64,000 nt of DNA from Thermococcus eurythermalis (GTDB taxonomy: Archaea > Methanobacteriota_B > Thermococci > Thermococcales > Thermococcaceae). How positions within the stretch are numbered: position 1 is the stretch's first letter; every line of letters begins with the position of its first letter. Of the stretch, positions 40,791 through 49,927 are shown piece by piece. Location of the stretch: positions 1,736,001 through 1,800,000 of the forward strand of contig NZ_CP008887.1 in the NCBI RefSeq assembly GCF_000769655.1, given 5' to 3'. The notes beneath the pieces were generated by a model. It was given only the letters and a program-made list of their open reading frames with translations, searched no databases and was not told the origin of the DNA. Position numbers and translations under genes: made by a program.

Positions 40791-42211
40791 TATTCGAGCT
40801 CATAGCGCTTTCAATAATCCTCGCGTATGTCGGTGCCGTCTGCTTCGCCCTCGATGACAGAAAGGCAGACGCCGTAATGCTCCCCCTCCTCTGGGCCTCG
40901 ACGATACTTCAGGTTGCCGCCGGCGTCCTGTTTTACTCGTCCCCCTCAACGATTCATGTTAAACTGCTGGCCTCAGAGCGCTTCGGTGAGGTATACGGCT
41001 TCATAATTGACCCGACGAGCGTGTTCACGGCCCTGGTGGTTTCATCTGCGGGTGCAATATTCCTGACCTACGCGGTCAGGTATATGGACGATAGAAACAT
41101 CGGGCACCCCCACAGGGGCCAGAAGGGAAGGTTCTACGGGTGGATGATGATATTCCTCGGCTCAACGCTCACGTTCATATACTCATCAACGATACTGCAG
41201 ATGCTGATATTCTTCGAGCTGATGAGCCTGGCGTGCTGGGGTGTCGTGGGCTTCTATGGAAGCAGAAAATCTGAGAGGTCCGCCCTCAAGGCCCTCCTGA
41301 TACCGAACTTCGGTGCAGTGGTCGGCTTCTACACCGCTGTGGCCTTCGGGTTCAAGTACGGCGACCTCAGCCTGAAGTTCCTCGGCAGCCTCCCCGGGAA
41401 CGAGAAACTGATTCTGTTCGTCTGCCTCATGATTGCGGCCTTTACAAAGAGCGCCCAGTTCCCGTTCTACTCGTGGATTCCTGACGCTATGGTGGCCCCA
41501 ACTCCTGCGAGTGCCTTCCTTCACGGAGCGGCGATGGTCGAGATGGGTGTCTACCTTCTGGTAAGGGTCGTCCAGTTCATGAATCCGCCCAGAGAGACGT
41601 TCTATCCGATGGCGGCAATCCTGTCCCTGACGCTGGTGATAGCAATCCTCGCGTATCCCAAGCAGACCGACGCCAAGAGGCTGCTCGCCTACTCAACGAT
41701 AGCCGAGTGTGCCATAATGTATACAGGAGTTGCGGCCGCAGTCCTCGGTCACCCCGTCGGGATTAAAATCGCGCTGTTCCAGCTCATGAACCACGCCTAC
41801 CTCAAGGGCCTCGCGTTCCTCACCGCAGGAGCCTTCACATACTACTACGGCACCCTGGACATGACGAAGATAAGGGGCCTCAAGGAGACCCCGATACTTG
41901 CATACGGCTGGGCCATAGGGCTCCTCGGGCTCGCGGGACTGCCGCCGTTCGGCATTTTCTTCAGCAAGCTCTACCTCTTCCTCAACGCCGGCCCCCTGTA
42001 CAGCTCCCCGCTCGGGGCACTGCTGCTGGCCCTGATCCTTGTGGACTCCGTCGTACTGCTGGCGGTCGGGCTGAAGAGCATCAACATGATGGTGTTCAGC
42101 GATGGAGAAGGAAAGAAAGTTGACGGCATCGTAAAGGGCGCACTGGCCGGGCTGATACTCCTCTCCCTGGTCTCGGCGTACATCGGGTACTTCGCCCTGG
42201 GGGTGATGTGA
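40787..42211 (+). CDS. proton-conducting membrane subunit (NuoN/MrpD/HyfB-like) of the formate hydrogenlyase
   Basis: A 474-residue antiporter-like subunit with about fourteen helices. The family signatures are KSAQFPFYSWIPDAMVAPTPAS with the conserved Lys-Pro region, ATVEMGVYLLVR-type helix (here AAMVEMGVYLLVR), and KRLLAYSTIAECAIM with the His/Lys channel residues. It belongs to the complex I/Mrp antiporter superfamily and would carry ions across the membrane coupled to hydrogen production. Its start overlaps the ferredoxin gene by 4 nt. The next gene follows with no gap. Confidence 0.93.
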   Translation: MIFELIALSIILAYVGAVCFALDDRKADAVMLPLLWASTILQVAAGVLFYSSPSTIHVKLLASERFGEVYGFIIDPTSVFTALVVSSAGAIFLTYAVRYMDDRNIGHPHRGQKGRFYGWMMIFLGSTLTFIYSSTILQMLIFFELMSLACWGVVGFYGSRKSERSALKALLIPNFGAVVGFYTAVAFGFKYGDLSLKFLGSLPGNEKLILFVCLMIAAFTKSAQFPFYSWIPDAMVAPTPASAFLHGAAMVEMGVYLLVRVVQFMNPPRETFYPMAAILSLTLVIAILAYPKQTDAKRLLAYSTIAECAIMYTGVAAAVLGHPVGIKIALFQLMNHAYLKGLAFLTAGAFTYYYGTLDMTKIRGLKETPILAYGWAIGLLGLAGLPPFGIFFSKLYLFLNAGPLYSSPLGALLLALILVDSVVLLAVGLKSINMMVFSDGEGKKVDGIVKGALAGLILLSLVSAYIGYFALGVM

Positions 42212-44023
42212 ATGCTGTTCGCGGTCCTCTTCACCATTGCAATCATAATAGGACTCGCCAGGCGAGAACAGGTAAAGGTCGTTGGGTTACTGTCCGCTCT
42301 GGCCTCATTGGCCCTGATAGTCGAGGCCTTCAACGGCATCAATGTTACTTACTCCATCTTCGGGCTTGAGTTCACCTTCATGACCGACACCCTGTCGAGG
42401 TTCTTCTGCATACTCGTGGGAATCTCGGGCCTCGCGGTCTCGATATACACCGCTGAGTACATGGAGCCGAGGCACCTGAACCTCGCCGCGTACCCTGCTT
42501 TCATACTCTCAATGGCGCTCATAGTGCTCAGCAGGGACTTCCTCGGGTTCATAATATTCTGGGAGCTCATGACAATAGCCTCCTACGTGCTGATAGTCAC
42601 GTACTACGACAGCCCAGAGACCAAGAGGGCGAGCCTCATCTACCTCGTTGCAATGCACGCCTTCAACACGGCACCGCTCCTCCTCGCGATAGGTGCCATC
42701 TACAGCAATTTCGGAACCCTCAGCTTCTCCGCCCTGCAGGGGGCCTACGTGCCGACCTGGGTACTCTGGGCGTTCCTGATTGGCTTCATGTCAAAGGCGG
42801 GCATATTCCCCATACACTTCTGGCTCCCGGAGGCACACCCCGTCGCTCCAAGCAACGTGTCCGCACTCCTGAGCGGTACGATGCTGAAGATGGCCATCTA
42901 CGGCATGATAAGGGTCGTCGAGCTGTTCCCGGGAAGCGAGGCAATCGCCAAGACGATGGTCGTGCTTGCAGTCCTCACAATAGCGGTTGGGGCGATAATG
43001 GCCCTTGTCCAGAAGGACATAAAGAGGCTCATGGCCTATTCGAGTGTGGACAACATGGGCTACCTGTTCCTGGCGCTCGGGGCCTACATAATGCTGGACG
43101 GAACCCTCAAGAAAATCGCTTTCCTTGCCCTACTGCTCCACGCCTTCAACCACCTCGTCTTCAAGAACCTGCTCTTCATGCTTTCGGGCAACGTGCTCCA
43201 CGCAACGGGCAGGAAAGACCTCGAACTGAGGGGTCTCGGAAAGAAAATGCCCTTCACCGCGGCGATGATGGTCGTGGGAATCCTCTCTGTGTCCGCGGTT
43301 CCGCCGTTAAACGGCTTCATAAGCAAGTGGCTGATATACCAGGCGACGTTCCTCTCAAAGGACCCCCTGCTGGTCGGGGGAGGAGTGGTAAGCCTGTTCG
43401 CGAGCGCATTAACTCTGGCCGCCTACATCAAGATATACCGCATCTTCAGGGGAGAGCCCAACGTTGAGGCCCACGAAGCGGCCCCGCTCATGCTCGCGGG
43501 AGAGGCCCTCCTTGCAGTCCTGTGTGTGGCCGCTGGAATATTCCCCGGCGTGATAGCGGGACTGGCAGATGTTGACGTCGGAAACCCGTGGCTGATTTCG
43601 CTCGGCGGGGCAACTTTCAACGCACTGCTCTTTACAGGGGTGCTGTTCTCAATCATAGTCGCGGTGGCAATAGCCCTGCCCACAAAGAAGAACCTGGACG
43701 CCCCCTGGACCACGGGCGAGCCCGCTGAGAAGTTCGAGCAGAAGCCCGAGCACATGTTCACCCCGGTCTCAAGGTGGGGTGAGAAGCTCAGCATCATCGG
43801 CGGGAAGATTGAGGATAAGCTCTCGGCCTTCGAGAGGTGGTACTCCTCCAGGGACATGGGCTACCTCGATGAGATGGTGTTCATGCCTGTAATCCGGCTG
43901 ATGGCAGGGACTTCCTACGTGATGAGGGAGCTGTCCAAGAACCTGAACGCTCTGCTCGCGGTGACGTTTCTGGCGCTGTTCACCATAATCCTGACTATGG
44001 CCGTACTGGTGGGGGTGATCTGA
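42212..44023 (+). CDS. large proton-conducting membrane subunit (NuoL/HycC-like)
   Basis: A 603-residue complex-I antiporter-type subunit with about sixteen helices and a C-terminal soluble stretch before the last helices. Channel signatures are SKAGIFPIHFWLPEAHPVAP, SNVSALLSGTMLKMAIYGM, and KRLMAYSSVDNMGYLFL. A C-terminal extension (about 490-560, EKPEHMFTPVSRWGEKL) leads to a last hydrophobic anchor, as in HycC. It follows the preceding antiporter-like gene directly (TGA then ATG). The two subunits together would give two proton or sodium paths beside the Mrp module. Confidence 0.93.
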   Translation: MLFAVLFTIAIIIGLARREQVKVVGLLSALASLALIVEAFNGINVTYSIFGLEFTFMTDTLSRFFCILVGISGLAVSIYTAEYMEPRHLNLAAYPAFILSMALIVLSRDFLGFIIFWELMTIASYVLIVTYYDSPETKRASLIYLVAMHAFNTAPLLLAIGAIYSNFGTLSFSALQGAYVPTWVLWAFLIGFMSKAGIFPIHFWLPEAHPVAPSNVSALLSGTMLKMAIYGMIRVVELFPGSEAIAKTMVVLAVLTIAVGAIMALVQKDIKRLMAYSSVDNMGYLFLALGAYIMLDGTLKKIAFLALLLHAFNHLVFKNLLFMLSGNVLHATGRKDLELRGLGKKMPFTAAMMVVGILSVSAVPPLNGFISKWLIYQATFLSKDPLLVGGGVVSLFASALTLAAYIKIYRIFRGEPNVEAHEAAPLMLAGEALLAVLCVAAGIFPGVIAGLADVDVGNPWLISLGGATFNALLFTGVLFSIIVAVAIALPTKKNLDAPWTTGEPAEKFEQKPEHMFTPVSRWGEKLSIIGGKIEDKLSAFERWYSSRDMGYLDEMVFMPVIRLMAGTSYVMRELSKNLNALLAVTFLALFTIILTMAVLVGVI

Positions 44024-44024
44024 T

Positions 44025-44897
44025 ATGGAGCTCATCGGGGCAATCATTGCTCCATTTTTACCACCATTGCTAGATGGCGTCGCGAGGAAAGTGAAGGCGA
44101 TGATACAGAACAGGGTAGGGCCCTCAATCCTCCAGACGTGGTACGACATAATCACGCTCCTCTCCATGGAATCAATACTCCCAACGTCATCGCTCGCTTT
44201 CAGGATGGCCCCCTACGTCGCGCTCGCGAGTGCCCTCTGCATGGCCCTCATGCTGCCCTACGGGTCAGGCGCGATAATAAACTTCGGGGGAGACCTGATA
44301 GCATTCATATACGTCTTCACACTGTTTTCCGCGGCCCTGGTGTTTGGAGCCCTGAGCGTAGACAACTCGTACTCCCACGCTGGTGCCAACAGAGAGCTAA
44401 CGCTCTCGCTGATCTTCAAGCCGCTCTTCGCGGTTACGATAGGCATATTCGCCCTCAAGACAGGCTCGCTGAGCATAACCAAGATCGCCCGCTCAATCTC
44501 CCCGAGCCCCTCAATCATCGGAGCCTACCTGCTGCTCCTCTACGTCACCTACGTGGAGTCCGGGTTCATACCCTACGACATCGCCGAGGCGGAGACGGAA
44601 ATCCTGGAAGGTCCCCTCACAGAGTACAGCGGAAGGCTTCTCGGTCTGTTCAAGTGGGCACTCCAGATAAAGAGGTTCGCAATGATATGGCTGTTCGCGT
44701 CCTTCGTGGCCCTCCCTGTGGCTGAAGGCGTCGTCGCATTCGCCCTCCAGCTGCTGGTGTTCCTGCTCACATACCTCTTGATGGTGACCTACGAGTCCCT
44801 GAACGCCCGCCACAGGCTCGACCAGGCAACGAAGCAGGGGGTCAAGGCCATCGTTATCGGTGTGATAATCATGATAATCGCATGGCTGGGATGGTGA
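44025..44897 (+). CDS. membrane-anchor subunit (NuoH/HycD-like)
   Basis: A 290-residue, about eight-helix subunit of the HycD/NuoH family that anchors the hydrogenase core to the membrane arm. It starts MELIGAIIAPFLPPLLDGVARK and has the family blocks KAMIQNRVGPSILQTWYDII, GALSVDNSYSHAGANREL and VESGFIPYDIAEAETEI, which carry conserved acidic residues of the quinone-site region in complex I but used for coupling in hydrogenases. One nt separates it from the previous gene; 4 nt from the next. Confidence 0.95.
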   Translation: MELIGAIIAPFLPPLLDGVARKVKAMIQNRVGPSILQTWYDIITLLSMESILPTSSLAFRMAPYVALASALCMALMLPYGSGAIINFGGDLIAFIYVFTLFSAALVFGALSVDNSYSHAGANRELTLSLIFKPLFAVTIGIFALKTGSLSITKIARSISPSPSIIGAYLLLLYVTYVESGFIPYDIAEAETEILEGPLTEYSGRLLGLFKWALQIKRFAMIWLFASFVALPVAEGVVAFALQLLVFLLTYLLMVTYESLNARHRLDQATKQGVKAIVIGVIIMIIAWLGW

Positions 44898-44901
44898 GAC
44901 T

Positions 44902-46542
44902 ATGATAAGGGAGTTTGAAGAAAAATTTGGCTCGACGCTTGGGAAAAAGGTCATCGCAAAGAACAAAGTGCTTTACACGCTGATGGTAAGGAGAGAGGAC
45001 TTTCCCAACATAATCAACTACATTCTCAGCAGACCGAACACAAGGCTCTTCACAATGGTAGGAATGGACGAGAGGAACACCGAAGAGGCATTCAGCGTGA
45101 CCTACTGGTTCCTTGACTGGAAGGACAACGAAGTCGTCGGGATAAGGCTCTACGTCCCTGAAGACGAACCCACCTTTCCCAGCGTCGGCGCTTTCCACAA
45201 GGGGGCAATATGGTTCGAGAGGGAAGTCCAGGACCTACTGGGCCTGAAAGCGGAGGGACTTCCGGACCCGAGAAGGCTTGTACTCCCCGACGACTGGCCA
45301 GAGGGAGTTTACCCGCTGAGGGAGGACTTCCAGTACTACCACTCCCCAGCCGGAACGAGGAGCTACCCCTACAAGGAGCCGCCCGAAGACTCTACGGTGC
45401 ACCCGATGGGGCCATACCACGTCGCGCTGGACGAGCCGGCGCACTTCAGGCTCTTCGTCAAGGGTGAGGAAATCGTTGACGTGGACTACCGCGGCTTCTA
45501 CTCCCACAGGGGCATAGAAAAGCTCGCAAGGGGAAGGCTGAACTACAACCAGATAATATTCATCGCGGAGAGGATATGCGGCATATGCGGATTCTCCCAC
45601 TCCGTAGCGTACGCCCAGGCCGTCGAGGAGGCGGCTGGAATTGAAGTGCCGGACAGGGCGAGATACATCAGGACGATACTCCTTGAGATTGAGAGACTGC
45701 ACTCCCACCTCCTCTGGCTGGGCGTCGCGGCCCACCTGACCGGCTTTGACACGGCCTTTATGCGCTCGTGGGAGATTAGGGAGCAGGTCATGGAGCTCGC
45801 CGAGAGGCTCACTGGCAACAGGAAAACGTACGGCCTTGTTCTCGTTGGCGGAGTCAGGAGAGACCTCCTGGACTACAGAAAGTCCCTGGTTCTTGAGACT
45901 CTCAAGAACCTGAGGAGAGAGTTCGACGAGCTCGTTGACATGCTCGTATCAACGAAGAGCTTCGTAAAGAGGTGCGAGGGCGTCGGTGTGCTCCCGAAGG
46001 AGAAAGCTATGGAGTGGGACACCGCCGGCCCCCTGGCGAGGGCTTCTGGAATTGACTACGACACAAGAAAGAGCCTCCCCTACGCGGCATACGATGAGCT
46101 GAGCTTTGACGTCCCCGTCTACAAGGAGGGAGACGTCCTGGCAAGGGCCCTCGTGAGGATTGACGAAGTGAGGGAGAGCATCTCCCTGCTGGAGCAGGCG
46201 GTTGACGCTATTCCCGGCGGCCCCGTGATAGCGGAGTTCAACGAAGTCCCAAGCTGGAGGGAGGGTATATCGGCCGTTGAAGCCCCGAGGGGCGAGAACA
46301 CCCACTACGTGATGACAGGGGAGGTGAACAGAATCTACAGGTGGCGGGTGAAGGCGCCGACGTACAACAACCTCCAGGCAGTTCCGGACATGCTGAGGGG
46401 CTACACAATAGCCGATGCTCCGCTGATAGTGGCCTCGATAGACCCCTGCTACTCGTGTACCGAGAGGGTTCAGGTCGTTGACGTGGAGTCAGGAAAGGCG
46501 AAGGTAATCTCACTGGGCGGAGGGATAGGGGCATGCCCGTGA
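44902..46542 (+). CDS. fused HycE-type hydrogenase large subunit (NuoC-NuoD-like)
   Basis: The catalytic NiFe subunit of the membrane hydrogenase. Residues 1-150 match the NuoC/HycE N-terminal domain (FHKGAIWFEREVQDLLGLKA), residues 180-546 the NuoD/large-subunit domain. Both nickel-binding cysteine pairs are present: C226 and C229 in RICGICGFSHS, C516 and C519 in DPCYSCTER. Intact cysteines mean a catalytic hydrogenase rather than a quinone oxidoreductase. The tail after DPCYSC continues for about 25 residues and is the likely cleaved extension. It overlaps the next ferredoxin gene by 10 nt. Confidence 0.95.
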   Translation: MIREFEEKFGSTLGKKVIAKNKVLYTLMVRREDFPNIINYILSRPNTRLFTMVGMDERNTEEAFSVTYWFLDWKDNEVVGIRLYVPEDEPTFPSVGAFHKGAIWFEREVQDLLGLKAEGLPDPRRLVLPDDWPEGVYPLREDFQYYHSPAGTRSYPYKEPPEDSTVHPMGPYHVALDEPAHFRLFVKGEEIVDVDYRGFYSHRGIEKLARGRLNYNQIIFIAERICGICGFSHSVAYAQAVEEAAGIEVPDRARYIRTILLEIERLHSHLLWLGVAAHLTGFDTAFMRSWEIREQVMELAERLTGNRKTYGLVLVGGVRRDLLDYRKSLVLETLKNLRREFDELVDMLVSTKSFVKRCEGVGVLPKEKAMEWDTAGPLARASGIDYDTRKSLPYAAYDELSFDVPVYKEGDVLARALVRIDEVRESISLLEQAVDAIPGGPVIAEFNEVPSWREGISAVEAPRGENTHYVMTGEVNRIYRWRVKAPTYNNLQAVPDMLRGYTIADAPLIVASIDPCYSCTERVQVVDVESGKAKVISLGGGIGACP

Positions 46543-47030
46543 CAAAGTACTATCCCTTCGAGCCGGAGCAGGCGCCACCAGAGTACAGGGGAATCCCGGT
46601 GATAGACCCGCGCCTGTGCGTTGGATGTGCCGCATGTGTGAACGCCTGTCCACCTGACGCGCTGGTCAAGATAGACGACTACGAGAAGGGGACGAGAAGG
46701 ATAGTCCTCGACATCGGCAGGTGCATAAGGTGCGCGAGGTGCGAGGAGGTCTGTCCGACCGGAGCGATAAGGCTAACGCAGGAGTTCGAAGCGGCGAGCG
46801 ACGACAGAAGCTCTCACGTGGAGGTAGTGGAGCTGAGGCTCGCAAGGTGCAGGGGCTGTGGAAAGTACACTGACTACACCGAGAGACAGCTCCAGAAAGT
46901 CCTCTCAATGATACCTCCCGGCATCGTTGAGTTCGACAGGGTGAGAGAGAAGCTCCCGCTCTGCAGGAAATGTAAGAGGCTCCTGACGGTTGTTAACGCC
47001 ACAAAGTTCGAGGAGGAGATGAGAGAATGA
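46533..47030 (+). CDS. NuoI/HycF-like ferredoxin subunit
   Basis: A 165-residue subunit with two [4Fe-4S] motifs of the NuoI/HycF type: CVGCAACVNACPPDA and CIRCARCEEVCPTGA, plus a C-terminal CRGCGKY and CRKCKRL cysteine set (two additional pairs) that may hold a zinc or another cluster. It links the peripheral electron carriers to the small subunit. The start ATG 46533 overlaps the large-subunit stop by 10 nt; the end overlaps the following small-subunit gene by 4 nt. The final cysteine pairs are longer than in typical HycF. Confidence 0.92.
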   Translation: MPVTKYYPFEPEQAPPEYRGIPVIDPRLCVGCAACVNACPPDALVKIDDYEKGTRRIVLDIGRCIRCARCEEVCPTGAIRLTQEFEAASDDRSSHVEVVELRLARCRGCGKYTDYTERQLQKVLSMIPPGIVEFDRVREKLPLCRKCKRLLTVVNATKFEEEMRE

Positions 47031-47797
47031 AGCTCAGGTCCGTTTGGGTCTTTCACCTCAACACCGGGGCGTGCAACGGCTGTGACATAGAGATACTCGA
47101 CGTCCTCACCCCCTACTACGACGTTGAAAGGCTGGGTGTCAAGCTCGTCTCAACTCCCAGGCACGCTCACGCCTTACTGGTCACCGGGCCCCTAACGAGG
47201 CAGTCCTACTACGCCGCCAAAAGGGCCTACGAGGCAATGCCCCCGAAGCCGAGGATAGTCATCGCCATAGGCACCTGCGCCTGCAGTGGCGGAATCTTCT
47301 ACAACAGCTACGCCGTGAGGCGGGAGTCAGAAAGGCTCGGACTGGAGTACCCGAGGGCCGGAGGAACCTCTGAGTTCCTGCCGGTGGACGTGTATATTCC
47401 GGGGTGCCCGCCAAGGCCGGAGGAGATACTCTACGGGCTCGCGCTCCTGCTCGGGATTGCCGAGAAGAAGCTGTCCCCTCGCCACTACAGGGACGAAGAG
47501 TTCGTCCTCCCGCGCACCCAGTTCAAGGCATGGGTTGAGGTAATCCTCAAGGCGAGAATCAGGAAGGAGCTCGGCTACTTCGACGGCTACAGGCTCCTTG
47601 AGAGGTTTATGAAGCTCGTGGACGTTGCAGAGACGCCGGAAGCCCTCAAGAAGCTTGTCGAAGAAGAGAAACTCAAAGAAAAGGACAGCCGGCTCAGGTA
47701 TGGACTGAATAAGCTCTATGAGCACTACTTAGAGGTGGTGAGGACGTATGAAGACATACTTGGTCAGAAAAGGAGAGTACTTGGAGTTCAAAAATGA
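47027..47797 (+). CDS. NuoB/HycG-like hydrogenase small subunit
   Basis: The small subunit holding the proximal [4Fe-4S] cluster. The 256-residue protein starts VWVFHLNTGACNGCDIEILD and has IAIGTCACSGGIFYNSYAV and VYIPGCPPRPEEILYGLALLLG: the four cluster cysteines are in the GACNGC, TCACSG and GCPPRP blocks. The second half (after about 160) is an extra helical extension beyond NuoB. It overlaps the previous gene by 4 nt and its last 50 nt overlap the start of the next small gene in another frame. Confidence 0.93.
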   Translation: MKLRSVWVFHLNTGACNGCDIEILDVLTPYYDVERLGVKLVSTPRHAHALLVTGPLTRQSYYAAKRAYEAMPPKPRIVIAIGTCACSGGIFYNSYAVRRESERLGLEYPRAGGTSEFLPVDVYIPGCPPRPEEILYGLALLLGIAEKKLSPRHYRDEEFVLPRTQFKAWVEVILKARIRKELGYFDGYRLLERFMKLVDVAETPEALKKLVEEEKLKEKDSRLRYGLNKLYEHYLEVVRTYEDILGQKRRVLGVQK

Positions 47798-47999
47798 CGT
47801 CGCACGGGTGCTCGATCACTTCGAGTCCAACTTTTCAACCGAGGAAATCGTCGGAGAAGTCAGCGAGAGGAGTGCGGAGCTGGTCGAGAAGGGTGTGACG
47901 GATATAGACGCCTACCCGGAGGAGGATAGGGAGACGATAGCCAGACTGCTCCCCGAGATAGAGAAGGGCCTCATAGCCGTGAGGAGGGTCTTTAGATGA
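47748..47999 (+). CDS. 83-residue unknown subunit of the formate hydrogenlyase operon
   Basis: An acidic, helical protein of unknown function (starts MKTYLVRKGEYLEFKNDV, contains STEEIVGEVSERSAELVEKG). It lies between the hydrogenase small subunit and mrpF, overlapping the former by 50 nt in another frame and the latter by 4 nt (ATGA). A strong GAGGTGGTGAGG ribosome site precedes ATG 47748. The size, position and tight coupling argue that it is a genuine small subunit or assembly protein linking the hydrogenase and antiporter modules. No membrane segment, no cysteines. Confidence 0.68.
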   Translation: MKTYLVRKGEYLEFKNDVARVLDHFESNFSTEEIVGEVSERSAELVEKGVTDIDAYPEEDRETIARLLPEIEKGLIAVRRVFR

Positions 48000-48265
48000 T
48001 TGAGACGGCAATTTACGTGCTGTTTGCGGTTTACGGGCTCTCAGGCCTGCTCTACTTCATCAGGCTACTCAGGGGGCCAACCGTGGTGGACTCAATCCTC
48101 GCCGCGGACTGTGTGTCCCTCGATGTCGCGCTGATAGCGCTGCTCCTGTCAATCTACTATAGGAACTCGTTCCTGGCAGTCGGGGCGCTGTTCCTGGTGC
48201 TCTGGGCGTTTATCCTGGACGTGTTCGCGGCCAAATACCTCACGAGAGGGGAGGTGGGAACTTGA
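47996..48265 (+). CDS. mrpF: Mrp-type antiporter subunit MrpF
   Basis: An 89-residue, three-helix subunit (MnhF/PhaF family), with RLLRGPTVVDSILAADCVSLDVALIAL containing the conserved PT-D-R-type loop. It is part of a multisubunit Na+/H+ antiporter module fused genetically to the hydrogenase, as in Thermococcus Mbh and formate hydrogenlyases. ATGA overlap with the preceding small gene; its TGA overlaps the TTG start of mrpG. Confidence 0.92.
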   Translation: MIETAIYVLFAVYGLSGLLYFIRLLRGPTVVDSILAADCVSLDVALIALLLSIYYRNSFLAVGALFLVLWAFILDVFAAKYLTRGEVGT

Positions 48266-48594
48266 TACTCACGGTCATCGGGCTTATACTCCTCGCCATA
48301 GGCGCAGTCTGCGACCTCCTCGGTGCGATAGGAATGCACCGGTTTAACACGTTCTACCTCAGACTGCACGCCGCGACCGTCGGCACCGTTGGAGGAAAGT
48401 TCTACCCGCTCCTCGGAGTGGCGTTTATAGCGGCAGAGCAGGGCCTGTGGCCAGTGGTCGGAATCTCGGTACTTGCGGCGCTCCTCGTCCTGGTCACGAC
48501 CCCAGTGGGAAGCCACGCACTCGCCTACGCCGCGAGCAAAGCCAGGATAGTGGAGATGGAGCTTGACGAGTTCAGGGGGGAGGAAGATGTTTGA
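48262..48594 (+). CDS. mrpG: Mrp-type antiporter subunit MrpG
   Basis: A 110-residue, three-helix MnhG/PhaG-family subunit, with LGAIGMHRFNTFYLRLHAATVGTVGGKF as the signature. The start is TTG 48262, unusual but supported by an ideal GGAGGTGGGAA ribosome site and by the overlap with the mrpF stop (TTGA). The C-terminal part is soluble and acidic. The next gene starts 7 nt before its end in another frame. Confidence 0.9.
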   Translation: MILTVIGLILLAIGAVCDLLGAIGMHRFNTFYLRLHAATVGTVGGKFYPLLGVAFIAAEQGLWPVVGISVLAALLVLVTTPVGSHALAYAASKARIVEMELDEFRGEEDV

Positions 48595-48829
48595 GCTGGC
48601 GGCGGTTTTCCTCCTGTGCGCAGTGGCCCTCAGCTACCTCATAGTCACCGAGACAGACCTGCTGAAGGCAGTCGCATATTCTGGCGTCTTCGGGGGACTC
48701 ATACTGCTGACGCTGTACGTTCTGATGGCCCCCGACGTAATCCTCGCGTACGTTGCAATATCCGTGGGACTCTCCACCGGCCTTATGGTGTTCGTGGTAA
48801 GCAAAACGACGAGACACGAGGTGGTCTGA
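48587..48829 (+). CDS. DUF4040/MrpB-N (MbhD-like) antiporter subunit
   Basis: An 80-residue, three-helix protein of the DUF4040 family, equal to the C-terminal segment of MrpA and to MbhD. It contains LLKAVAYSGVFGGLILLTLYVLMAPDVILAYVAISVG, the family pattern. ATG 48587 follows GGGGGGAGGAAG and overlaps the mrpG end by 8 nt. In this operon the MrpA polypeptide is replaced by separate pieces, as in archaeal Mbh. Confidence 0.88.
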   Translation: MFELAAVFLLCAVALSYLIVTETDLLKAVAYSGVFGGLILLTLYVLMAPDVILAYVAISVGLSTGLMVFVVSKTTRHEVV

Positions 48830-48830
48830 A

Positions 48831-49553
48831 GTGAGGAAGGTCATCACGCTCTCCATCATCATGCTGGCGGTCATAGCGGGGGCGTACTACCTCTCCCCAC
48901 ACCTGCCCCCCAAGACGGAGCTGAACGCGCTTGGCGAGTTCTACATTAGAAACAGCTACTTCGGGGAGCACTCCGCCGGTTCGCCGGAAGTCGTGACTGC
49001 AATCCTCTGGGACTACAGGGGTCTTGATACGTACTTTGAGACCGCCGTCCTGTTCATGGCAATAATCGGCGCGGTCTCAATCTTCAGGAACATGCCCAGC
49101 GTGAGCTTCCACCCGCGCGGCTTCACCGACATCACCAGAACCGGAGTGAAGATAGTCGGACTCATTACCTTCGTAGCGGCCGCCACGACCGCGTTCCACG
49201 GCCACATAACGCCCGGAGGTGGCTTCCAGGGCGGTTCAATGCTCGCCGTGGTGCCCCTGCTGGTAATAGTTGCGTTCTCCAAGAAGGCCCTTGAGAAGGC
49301 TGGGCTCACCAAGGAGAGGGCCCTCGTCATTAGGACGATAGGCCTCCTCACAATAGCCATCGTCGCGTTCTACCCCCTCCTCGCGGGAGGCTACTTCATG
49401 CAGAACCTGCCGGTGTACCCGAAGGAGCTCCACGGAATGCTCGTCAGCGGAAGCCTGTCCCTCTTCAACATGGCGGAGTTCCTTGCGGTTGGAGCAGGGT
49501 TCACGATAATATTCCTGCTCCTTTCAAACCCTGAGGGGGGGAGCGAAGCATGA
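48831..49553 (+). CDS. fused MrpA C-terminal (MbhE-like) and MrpB subunit
   Basis: A 240-residue protein that joins two units usually separate in Mbh. Residues 1-85 match MbhE/MrpA-end (NVVTAILWDYRG-like, here EVVTAILWDYRGLDTYFETAVLF). Residues 100-235 are the MnhB domain (TGVKIVGLITFVAAATTAFHGHITPGGGFQGG). GTG 48831 is the start, after GGTGGTCTGAA. It has about six helices. Overlaps mrpC by 4 nt. Confidence 0.9.
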   Translation: MRKVITLSIIMLAVIAGAYYLSPHLPPKTELNALGEFYIRNSYFGEHSAGSPEVVTAILWDYRGLDTYFETAVLFMAIIGAVSIFRNMPSVSFHPRGFTDITRTGVKIVGLITFVAAATTAFHGHITPGGGFQGGSMLAVVPLLVIVAFSKKALEKAGLTKERALVIRTIGLLTIAIVAFYPLLAGGYFMQNLPVYPKELHGMLVSGSLSLFNMAEFLAVGAGFTIIFLLLSNPEGGSEA

Positions 49554-49927
49554 CGTTTGCCCTCGCGCTGATAGTGAGCAGCATAGCCGCGATCATCGTA
49601 ATTTCACTCTACGGCGTAGCCGTGAGGCCAAACCTCGTGAAGAAGATAATCTGCCTCAGCATATTCTCCGACATCATCAACGTGGCCGTCATACTGCTCG
49701 GCTACCGCGCCGTCGAGAGGCCCCTCCCTCCGGTGCTCACAGACTACTCGCAGAAGGGCGTTGAGGAGCTCGTTAGGGGGGCCGTTGACCCGCTTCCGCA
49801 GGCCCTCACCATCACCGCGATAGTCATTGGCCTGGCAATAACCGTGCTCATGGCCTACGGTGCTATCCATATCCAGAGGAAGTACGGCACCGTGGACGTT
49901 AGAAAGCTCGCGAGGTGGGAGGAATGA
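49550..49927 (+). CDS. mrpC: Mrp-type antiporter subunit MrpC (NuoK-like)
   Basis: A 125-residue, three-helix NuoK/MnhC-family subunit, with LYGVAVRPNLVKKIICLSIFSDIINVAVILLGY and an extended loop (ERPLPPVLTDYSQKG) before the last helix, whose family signature is DPLPQALTITAIVIGLAITVLMAYGAIHI. It overlaps the previous gene as ATGA and the next as GGAGGAATGA. Confidence 0.93.
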   Translation: MTFALALIVSSIAAIIVISLYGVAVRPNLVKKIICLSIFSDIINVAVILLGYRAVERPLPPVLTDYSQKGVEELVRGAVDPLPQALTITAIVIGLAITVLMAYGAIHIQRKYGTVDVRKLARWEE